In this document: piece by piece, positions 54,014 to 61,730 of the stretch
How the letters are laid out: each line of letters starts with the position of its first letter
Position numbering within the stretch: position 1 is the first letter of the stretch
NCBI GenBank assembly: GCA_016286585.1
Contig: JAEETC010000002.1
Coordinates: 1-64,000, forward strand
Length of the DNA: 64,000 nucleotides
Source: Prevotella sp.
GTDB taxonomy: Bacteria; Bacteroidota; Bacteroidia; Bacteroidales; Bacteroidaceae
Direction: 5' to 3'
Translations under genes and position numbers: made by a program
The notes under the pieces: model-generated
Told to the model about the DNA's origin: nothing
The model's input: the letters and a program-made list of their open reading frames with translations, nothing else
Database searches by the model: none

Positions 54014-55807
54014 TTACTTGATAAATCCTATCTTCGGACGACGGTTCCGTGTGTCCGTGTCTTCCATCTTCTGACGTAGATTCTCGTAGCTGTTGATCAC
54101 CTCTTTGCTGAGTGAGGGATGTATGCTGCTGATAGTCTCTTCCAACAGTTGTTGGGTAATGGGCTTATCGCTGAATGCGGCACCCATAGCGGCATCGTTG
54201 ACGATATAGGCAATGTCACTGGCAATATAGCCATCGGTCAGTTCTGCCAGATGTTCCATGTCCAAGTCCTCACAAGGACGGCCATCAAGATGAATCTTGA
54301 ACATCTCTCGCCGGGCATCCTTATCTGGCATTGGCACATACACCAACTTGTCAATGCGTCCTGTTCTCAACACGGCAGGATCTATCATATCGGGTCTGTT
54401 GCTGGTGGCAATGACAAAGATACCACGCTGGGCACAATTGTTCAACTGACTCAGGAACTCATTCACCTCACCTGCCTGGTGCTCCGCTCCCGTATTAGAA
54501 CGGTTGGGAACAAAGGCATCGAATTCGTCAAAGCAAATGATGGTCGGCTTGGTTTCCTCTGCCTTCTTAAAGAGGTCAGCAATCTTTCCCTGTGAGCCAT
54601 GCACATAGATGCTGCCAAGATCACTGGCCTTCACTAGCATGAAGTTAAAACCTGTTTCCTCGGCAAATTTCTCTGCAAAGAAACTCTTGCCGCATCCTGG
54701 AGGACCATAGAACAACATACCATTGGGAGGCAAAAGCTTGTATTTTGCTGCCTTTTCCTTGTCTTTCAGAATGAATATTACCTTCTGCGTCAGCATCTGC
54801 TTCAACTGATCCATACCGGCAATATCCTTGAAGCCGTTGCCTTTTCCCTTTTGTACTTTAACATTCGCAGACGTGGCTTGTTTCTCTTCTTCCGAAACAC
54901 TTGTCTGTTCAGGGCGTTGCTGTAAAGGTTGCTCTGGTTGTTTTACTTCCTCAACCTTATTGGGATTCTGCAAATCATCCAAGAGAATGACAACGTCAGC
55001 GTATTTGCAGGTTCCATTCGCACAGAGACCTTTAGCCAAGATGCGCTTGAATCCTTCATCAATCTTTACGTCATCCAGATTCAGGGCAGTCTTACGGGCT
55101 TCCTTGACTATCTTGATACGTTCTTTCCGTTCTGTTCCTTCTGGAATAGTAACATCCCAAGGTACACGGTTCGTAAGCATCGTGTAGAACAGAGCGACGG
55201 CAGAGAACATATCTGTGGCATTGTTATACATACCAACAAAAGTGGTATTCGACTGATACCGTTCATCTAAATCAGAGGTGTCAAAAGACGGTGATCCTCC
55301 TATGTATTTGGAAACATGGCTTAAATCTATCAATTCTGCCACACCGTCTGTCTTCTCTGACAACATGATATTGCGGGGTGTGATGTCATTATGGAAGAAG
55401 TTGCGCTCATGCATGAATTTCAACCCTTCAAGTACGTCCTTCATTATTCTTAGGGCTTCATCTATTGGCAGTGCCCCTTCTCGCTGTAGTTTGTCTGCCA
55501 AAAGTTCACCACTGAAATAGTTCGTCACAACATAAGCGCATTCGCCGACCTCTTCATTATGATAGGTTCCTTGTTCTACGAAGGACACAATATTCTTATG
55601 ACGAAGCTTCGACATGACTTCAATACAAGTCACCTTATGCTCCTCATTAAGCATCTTCTCCGGGGTATTCTTTAAGACGAATAGTTTCAGAAAGAACGGT
55701 TCCTCATTCGCGTCCTCCACCCGATAGGTTTCACAATAGAGGTTCTCCTTGATAAGACGCTTTACCTCATATTTGCCGATATGTTGATTGTTGGTCAGTA
55801 CAGCCAT
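54014..55807 (-). CDS. Atypical Ser/Thr protein-kinase domain fused to AAA+ (FtsH/Cdc48-type) ATPase
   Basis: Kinase: PFFLKLF, FFHNDITPRNIML, ELIDLS; AAA: DIAGMDQLKQML, GMLFYGPPGCGKSFFAEKFAEE, TIICFDEFDAF, VIATSNRPDMIDPAVLRTGRID. Confidence 0.9.
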   Translation of the reverse strand: MAVLTNNQHIGKYEVKRLIKENLYCETYRVEDANEEPFFLKLFVLKNTPEKMLNEEHKVTCIEVMSKLRHKNIVSFVEQGTYHNEEVGECAYVVTNYFSGELLADKLQREGALPIDEALRIMKDVLEGLKFMHERNFFHNDITPRNIMLSEKTDGVAELIDLSHVSKYIGGSPSFDTSDLDERYQSNTTFVGMYNNATDMFSAVALFYTMLTNRVPWDVTIPEGTERKERIKIVKEARKTALNLDDVKIDEGFKRILAKGLCANGTCKYADVVILLDDLQNPNKVEEVKQPEQPLQQRPEQTSVSEEEKQATSANVKVQKGKGNGFKDIAGMDQLKQMLTQKVIFILKDKEKAAKYKLLPPNGMLFYGPPGCGKSFFAEKFAEETGFNFMLVKASDLGSIYVHGSQGKIADLFKKAEETKPTIICFDEFDAFVPNRSNTGAEHQAGEVNEFLSQLNNCAQRGIFVIATSNRPDMIDPAVLRTGRIDKLVYVPMPDKDARREMFKIHLDGRPCEDLDMEHLAELTDGYIASDIAYIVNDAAMGAAFSDKPITQQLLEETISSIHPSLSKEVINSYENLRQKMEDTDTRNRRPKIGFIK

Positions 55808-55882
55808 AATACCTTATTTATCTTATTTGATGCCACAAAAATAATCAAATTTCTCCTAAGATGCTGCATTTATGCCTAATAT

Positions 55883-56347
55883 TTACGATTCATTTGCATT
55901 CCTACGGTCGCAGAAGTGCAGGTAGTGCCATAATTCAGTCTCACTGTTGTAGTCGGACTGTGGAACGTGATGCATGTGATGACTGATGGCCAGACGCTCT
56001 TCATCATGAAGGTCAAGACCTAGAGCATCAAGCAAGTCTACTGAACGCTGACCATGATGATGGTAGCCGATGGCATCATATCCATCCAAGTGAGTGGTAC
56101 ATAGATCATGGAGCAGTGCTACGATACGGCAACTCTCATCAGGAAGGTCTGGCGCAAAGGCCCGCATTTCCCAATACACACCAAGGGAATGCTCTGCCAG
56201 ACCTCCCTTAAAACGGTGATGGTGATGGCAGTGGGCAGAAAAGTAGTCGCTATGCTCCAAATAGGCTATCACATTGCCTATCCCCTCGCGGTTGATGTCG
56301 CTCAACAACGAGATAATCTGTAGTTTAGTAGTACCAGAAGTATTCAT
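55883..56347 (-). CDS. HD-domain protein (putative phosphohydrolase)
   Basis: 154 aa; HHHHRFKGGLAEHSLGVY...VALLHDLCTTHLDGY...ISHHMHHVP. Confidence 0.75.
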   Translation of the reverse strand: MNTSGTTKLQIISLLSDINREGIGNVIAYLEHSDYFSAHCHHHHRFKGGLAEHSLGVYWEMRAFAPDLPDESCRIVALLHDLCTTHLDGYDAIGYHHHGQRSVDLLDALGLDLHDEERLAISHHMHHVPQSDYNSETELWHYLHFCDRRNANES

Positions 56348-57605
56348 CCATTATATACCTGTAACCGTAGAACACAAACCATATCACAATAATAAATGCC
56401 ATGATGACAAGAAATGAGAATCTTGTACTTTTAATAATATCATCAATTACGGGCTTTGAGAACAGCCAACGTCTTAAGCCTTTGTCAATGTGTTGAGCCA
56501 AACCTGTCCTGAAGTTGAAAACATAGATTGGTCTAATACGCCACGGGTGATTATAGCGATTTTGCCAGTCGAACATACAGTATTCCCAATAATTATGATT
56601 ATAGTTCCACCACTCACCTGTTACATACCCATTGCTTTCTGCATATTTGTTGATAACAGCATGATTGCCATTTGGGCCTGTATTGTCGTGAATATAGGAT
56701 GGAGCCAAACGGTAGTTAAGAATCTTACCCAACGACACACGGCAAACAATCATAACTGGGTTGTTGTCACTGAGCCGATAGCCGTCGTATGCGTAACCTG
56801 CCGCTGTTCTTCTGCTTGAAGCGAAATAGGCTCCTGCTCCTGCCCATCCGTTCCGACTGGAACAGAATGTTCCATCAGTCCATTTCTTAGAATAACCTTT
56901 AAGCCTATCGTTACCTGTTATCGACTGAGCTGCTGTGAGGTCTGTTCCATGATACATGGTAATTGTTGGGATGAAGATGTCGATAACCGTCCATACTGCG
57001 CCCTCTACCAATACCAAGAAGCCTTGGTAGATGGGATATTTGATAAGACGTTTGGGGAAATAAAAAATCCATGCTCCAAATTCGCCCTTCCCTTCATAAT
57101 AGCTGCTAGGTTGAATAACCTCCAGTATAAGATCGTAGAGTTCAGAAATGCCATAAACAAAAATGTTATAATAGACGGCATTAACAAACCTTAGTGGAGT
57201 GATGACTATATATAAGATTATCTCAATAGGATATAGCCAATCGCATACGGCTTCCCTTGTGCTATAGCTTACATACCCCTTTGTGAAATACCTCCAGGGT
57301 TCCATCAGGATGAGCTGCAAACGATTCAATAACCAAAATGGGAAGGAAATAATCCTGTATGCGTATTCAAAGATGTTGGCATATTCTGCACCCATAGCCT
57401 GAAGGATTAGCCGCAATCCAAAGAGGACTGCGAACCAAAAACCAATGGTCGCACCGAGACTTGCATTATCGAACAGAATCCAGAATAGCAAGGCACCGAT
57501 ACCCATGCAGATACCGACAAAAGCAGCTATCGCCATCAGTTCCTCCCTGAAGGCATAGGCCACCAAGCCAATGATAATTAAGATGATGATACTAATTATT
57601 GACAT
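56325..57605 (-). CDS. Multi-TM membrane protein with PARP-like ADP-ribosyltransferase-type domain
   Basis: MYHGTDLTAAQSITGNDRLKG...GWAGAGAYFASSRRTAAGYAYDGY...YWEYCMFDWQNR...RPIYVFNF: H-Y-E-like triad pattern. Start set to internal Met (MSIISIIILIII). Confidence 0.65.
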   Translation of the reverse strand: MSIISIIILIIIGLVAYAFREELMAIAAFVGICMGIGALLFWILFDNASLGATIGFWFAVLFGLRLILQAMGAEYANIFEYAYRIISFPFWLLNRLQLILMEPWRYFTKGYVSYSTREAVCDWLYPIEIILYIVITPLRFVNAVYYNIFVYGISELYDLILEVIQPSSYYEGKGEFGAWIFYFPKRLIKYPIYQGFLVLVEGAVWTVIDIFIPTITMYHGTDLTAAQSITGNDRLKGYSKKWTDGTFCSSRNGWAGAGAYFASSRRTAAGYAYDGYRLSDNNPVMIVCRVSLGKILNYRLAPSYIHDNTGPNGNHAVINKYAESNGYVTGEWWNYNHNYWEYCMFDWQNRYNHPWRIRPIYVFNFRTGLAQHIDKGLRRWLFSKPVIDDIIKSTRFSFLVIMAFIIVIWFVFYGYRYIMDEYFWYY

Positions 57606-57702
57606 ACAATAGACTCTTTTATCATATTTATGGCGCAAATATAGCAAAAATACTCCAATTATACCAGTTATAAACCAAAAATCGTGTCTTTTCCGTCATA
57701 CT

Positions 57703-58320
57703 TTAATCCTTTAACATGTCGTCAAGTCCAAATTCCTCACGGAGGTAGTTCAACTCCTCATCGCGCTCCTCGGTAGTAATGTCGGGATCGATGAGGGAAA
57801 TAAGGCTATACTCGGCATAGGCATAGTCGGCTTCGGTGAACTCGGCTTCATAGAGGAAGATGAGGGGGAAAGCAACGGGCAGGGTTTCGTCAGTATTGAC
57901 GGGGAGGGAGAGACGATCGAGGCCTTCTACATTGTCGATAATGGAGAAATCGAGAATTTCCAATTCATCCTTAATCTCATAATGGGAAAGGACGTCGTCG
58001 GAAGTCACCAGAACGCCATAGACATCGGGGACATGTTTGCTGAGACGTTGCAGACGATTGCGATACAATTCGCAGGTGAGAGCCAGATCCCACGCCATGT
58101 CGTCTTTCTCATCGAAACGCTTGCTTTTACCGGAATCTATGAGTACGACGATGATTTCTTTTTCCGTGGCATAGATATAGCCATCCATATCAGGGAACAG
58201 TGGCCTAAAACTGTCGCGATGGGCTGAATAGATTTTACGATTCTCTCCAAGTTTTTGGAGGTACTTTAAGATGTTGGTTCTGTCTTTCTTAAATAATTCT
58301 GTATGCATAATCTTAATCAA
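57703..58320 (-). CDS. Hypothetical protein
   Basis: 205 aa ORF in a collinear minus-strand cluster. Confidence 0.6.
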   Translation of the reverse strand: MIKIMHTELFKKDRTNILKYLQKLGENRKIYSAHRDSFRPLFPDMDGYIYATEKEIIVVLIDSGKSKRFDEKDDMAWDLALTCELYRNRLQRLSKHVPDVYGVLVTSDDVLSHYEIKDELEILDFSIIDNVEGLDRLSLPVNTDETLPVAFPLIFLYEAEFTEADYAYAEYSLISLIDPDITTEERDEELNYLREEFGLDDMLKD

Positions 58321-58356
58321 TTTACATGGTTTTCAAATTAATCTTCAGGTTGGTCA

Positions 58357-58998
58357 TTAGTTGTAAAGCCACGAGAAGTCCTCTATATGAGGACCATCGT
58401 GCCAATACTCAGTGAAGTTCTGTGAACAAGGAGGGAGGTTGTCGCCCTGGCCATCGCGGAACATCTGTTCCGTCTCCTGCTCAGCCCGCGCTTCTACCAT
58501 CTTCTCTTCCCATTCACCAATCAACTCGTCGTAGTAGCCATCATACCGCTCAGCAAACAAGTAATAATAGCACGTGCCGAAATATTGGCTAGTAAGATAC
58601 TCAACTCGTTTGTCCCACCACGAGTACTCAGGGAATCCAAGCCGACACCAAAGGTCACTGCATCGGCGTTCAAGCAGTTCGCATTCTGTCTCAGAGATGA
58701 CATCTGTGAGACGAACCCTACGATTGTCGAACCAGACATAACGCCAGTCGTCGTAGTCCTTGCTCTCAATCAGGTCGGCCGTGAACCTCCAGATTTTCCT
58801 GGCCCACCAGAAATGGCCCGTCTCAGCACAGAGATCTCCCAGCCTCATGCCCTTCATGTATTTCCTCTTGCAACTCTCCGCGCAACGGATCGGATGGATC
58901 TCACGATTGACCAAATCCTTGAGCAATCTGGCTTCAAGATGAGTCACTACACCATTGGGTAAGCATTGGCATACCCGATACGGAATTCTTCTTCTCAT
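58357..58998 (-). CDS. Hypothetical protein
   Basis: 213 aa ORF, 23 bp downstream of AAA+ gene. Confidence 0.6.
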   Translation of the reverse strand: MRRRIPYRVCQCLPNGVVTHLEARLLKDLVNREIHPIRCAESCKRKYMKGMRLGDLCAETGHFWWARKIWRFTADLIESKDYDDWRYVWFDNRRVRLTDVISETECELLERRCSDLWCRLGFPEYSWWDKRVEYLTSQYFGTCYYYLFAERYDGYYDELIGEWEEKMVEARAEQETEQMFRDGQGDNLPPCSQNFTEYWHDGPHIEDFSWLYN

Positions 58999-59021
58999 AT
59001 TTGATAATTAATTAGGCGCCG

Positions 59022-61328
59022 TCAGGCGCTGAAGCCTGACACCACTTTGTGGTGGGGCTTCAGCGGAGCGGCTTTGGGACGGAAACGCTCAAAGGCCTTC
59101 GCGATATCGGAGGCTTCGACACGTTGGAAGTCGGAACATGCGGTGGCATAGACGCGATCGGCCATGGCGGGGATGATGCCGTTGTGGACGAACTGCTCTA
59201 TCCATCGGGCGTTGCCAAACTCAGGAGGCTTCATCTTCAAGGTATGCTCAATGTCCTTCCTCAGTTCTGCTTCGGCTTCGCCGGTAAGGATGTAATCCTC
59301 ACGTTCGAAGAGATGTTTGGCAATCTCCATCAGCTGAACGCCGTCGTAGTCATCGAACTGGTACTTGTAGGGGAAGCGGCTCCAAAGTCCAGGGTTGGAA
59401 CTCAGCATGGCTTCCATCTCCTTGGTGTAGCCCGCGAGAACGACAAGCATATCGACGGGCTTCGTAAGGATAGTGAGCAGCGACTCGATGACACGATAGC
59501 CGAAGTCCTTACGATCGTCTGCCCCCGTACTGAGGTTGTAGGCCTCATCAATGAATAGCACATTGCCGCGGGCCTCCTCAAAGACCACCTTCATATTGTC
59601 TTCCGTCTGTCCGAGATATTGCCCTACCAGACGTGTACGGTCTACGGCAATCAGCTCACCCTTGGAGAGGAGTCCCATGGCGTGATACATCTTGCCGAGT
59701 TGACGGGCGACGGTGGTTTTGCCTGTGCCCGGGTTGCCCATGAAGACCGTGTGGTAAACGATACCACTGTCACTTCTGAGGCCACGTTGGCGACGATCCT
59801 GATTGAAGCGGGCTTGATTAGCCATCGTCCGGACGCCATCTTTCACGTCCTTAAGGCCTACCATACCGTTAAGTTCGTGAACACTCTCCTCGAAGACTGA
59901 GCCTCTGCTGGTGAGCTTATCGAAGGGGATATCATCGTCGACGAGCGGGAAAACCTTGTAGTCGTTGGTCAGGGGGATGATGCGCTGGATATAACGCGGT
60001 CGCACCTCCTCAGCCATGAAACGACGGACATCAGCCATCGTCCAGTTGGCGATTGCGCCCTGCTTACAGCCTTGAAAGACGGTCTTTGCAAGACGGTCCT
60101 TGAGATGGTCGTCTAAGTCGAGATGTTCGTGGGAAAGTTGGCGGAAGAAGACTTGCACGAGGTCGAAAGCCGTATAGCGCTGCTGCTCGATGTAGCTGTC
60201 GCTCTCAAAGTTCTGCCGCAGCGAGGGGTAGAGTTCCAGCAGTTCGTCGATCTCTGAGCGCGAACCACAAATCCAAAGATAATCCAATCCGTTGGAGGCA
60301 CGGATATGCTCCATGATGCGTCGCATCACCACCTTGCCGCTAGCTGCCAAAAGATCGGCTATACGAGTGAGACAGTATACCTGTCCGGAGCTGGCACTAA
60401 ACTTCTCGGAAAGCTGTTCGTAAGGATACTGACTTGTGGGGTCATAGAGCGTTGAGCAATCTACATGCACAAAGCTATGATCGTAGGTGATCATGCTTTG
60501 GAAGTTCTTCATCACCTCAGGGGTGATATCATCGTTGTGAGTGCAGATGAGAAGATTATGGCACTGACGAAGGGCTCCGGCGCCTAGTTCCTTTCGGACT
60601 TCGTTCATAAGTACCATTTGGCGGGCCTGCATTACCCGCTGTCTGAACTGAGTCATGCCGGGCATTTCTGCCACAGCGTGCCAGTCGCCGTCAACAACCT
60701 CGATACAGGAGACGAGGACGTGTTCCAATCCACATGGATCGATCATCCGAGGTTCCTGGGCTTCCAGACGAAGATCACTGTCGAGGGTGAAGTCGATGCG
60801 CATCAGTGACTCGTCGAAGCTGTCGTTGACGTAGAGGATATACTTTCCGGGCACCCAGATATGATCGCAGGGGAGCTCCACCGTCATTCGTCTGTCTGGC
60901 AGACGTTTGAATGGTGTCTTCTCTGTCGATGAGCACATCGGAAAGAAGGATTCATGGTAGACGAAGCACCTGAAACGATGCAATCGGGAACGCATCTTGG
61001 GCTTCATCTGAATAGTCACAGACACGGGGCCATTGCTGCAGAGGTTTTTCTCTCGGTCAGGCATCACCTCAATGCTGACAGACTGCACATCCTCCATGTC
61101 GTGGTGCTCTTCAAGGCATGTCTTCATCCTGAATTCCGCAACCCTGCTGTCCATTTCTGGCGGGAAGGGCAAACGTGGGTCATCAGGTTCTTCATGTTCG
61201 TCAGGAGTCTCAAGCCCGTCATTATCCAGATCTTCATCCTGGTTCTCATAGTCGAGCGCATCATCGATAAACTCCTGAAGTAAAAGGTCGAACTCTTCAT
61301 CAACTTTGTTTTTCGGTTCCTTTTTCAT
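59022..61328 (-). CDS. AAA+ ATPase, SpoVK/CbbX-like; paralogue of 41478-43751
   Basis: VFMGNPGTGKTTVARQLGKMYHAMGLLSKGELIAVDRTRLVGQYLGQTEDNMKVVFEEARGNVLFIDEAYNLSTG. Confidence 0.92.
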   Translation of the reverse strand: MKKEPKNKVDEEFDLLLQEFIDDALDYENQDEDLDNDGLETPDEHEEPDDPRLPFPPEMDSRVAEFRMKTCLEEHHDMEDVQSVSIEVMPDREKNLCSNGPVSVTIQMKPKMRSRLHRFRCFVYHESFFPMCSSTEKTPFKRLPDRRMTVELPCDHIWVPGKYILYVNDSFDESLMRIDFTLDSDLRLEAQEPRMIDPCGLEHVLVSCIEVVDGDWHAVAEMPGMTQFRQRVMQARQMVLMNEVRKELGAGALRQCHNLLICTHNDDITPEVMKNFQSMITYDHSFVHVDCSTLYDPTSQYPYEQLSEKFSASSGQVYCLTRIADLLAASGKVVMRRIMEHIRASNGLDYLWICGSRSEIDELLELYPSLRQNFESDSYIEQQRYTAFDLVQVFFRQLSHEHLDLDDHLKDRLAKTVFQGCKQGAIANWTMADVRRFMAEEVRPRYIQRIIPLTNDYKVFPLVDDDIPFDKLTSRGSVFEESVHELNGMVGLKDVKDGVRTMANQARFNQDRRQRGLRSDSGIVYHTVFMGNPGTGKTTVARQLGKMYHAMGLLSKGELIAVDRTRLVGQYLGQTEDNMKVVFEEARGNVLFIDEAYNLSTGADDRKDFGYRVIESLLTILTKPVDMLVVLAGYTKEMEAMLSSNPGLWSRFPYKYQFDDYDGVQLMEIAKHLFEREDYILTGEAEAELRKDIEHTLKMKPPEFGNARWIEQFVHNGIIPAMADRVYATACSDFQRVEASDIAKAFERFRPKAAPLKPHHKVVSGFSA

Positions 61329-61329
61329 A

Positions 61330-61594
61330 AAAAGTAATAGAAGGTTGAATTGAAAACATTTGATATATGCCCTTTGGAGAAGGGCGCAAGTGGTATTTGG
61401 CCAATGGCCTGAGCCACTGTCCAGTAAGGTTCACAGAAACTTGACTCGAAGTTTCTATCACAAAACACTATTGTTGTACCAAAATGTCAAAGAGCGTACG
61501 ATCCCGCCGGCCTTTTAAAGCCGGTGCATAATTTACTGGGTTTTGTGATAAACTATTTCTTGATGGTTATGTTTTAAATTCCGGTGCAAAGATA
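61330..61594 (-). promoter_or_regulatory. TATCTTTG promoter (61587-61594) and long hairpin-rich 5' leader of the AAA+ gene
   Basis: Hairpins GAAACTT..AAGTTTC, GGCCATTGGCC inside GTGG..CCAC, GCCCTT..AAGGGC, CCGGC..GCCGG and an 11-bp inverted repeat tatcacaaaac/gttttgtgata (61456-61466/61540-61550). Confidence 0.55.
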
Positions 61595-61596
61595 AG

Positions 61597-61637
61597 AAAA
61601 AATCCCGATAGCCACCAAATGATTATCGGGATTTTTA
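61597..61637 (-). terminator. Intrinsic terminator of RNase R gene
   Basis: aaaaaatcccgata...tatcgggattttta. Confidence 0.85.
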
Positions 61638-61730
61638 TTCAGAGAATATGTTTTTTAACAGTTCCTCGCAGGCGTAATAATAAAAGGAACGCGCGAAGTT
61701 ACACGACACTCCACGTCGTTCAAGTCATAG

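Noticed and set aside
27000-61600. Integrase, tRNA att site or flanking direct repeats marking island mobility
   Set aside because: I searched by eye at both ends and saw no integrase, tRNA gene or convincing direct repeat.
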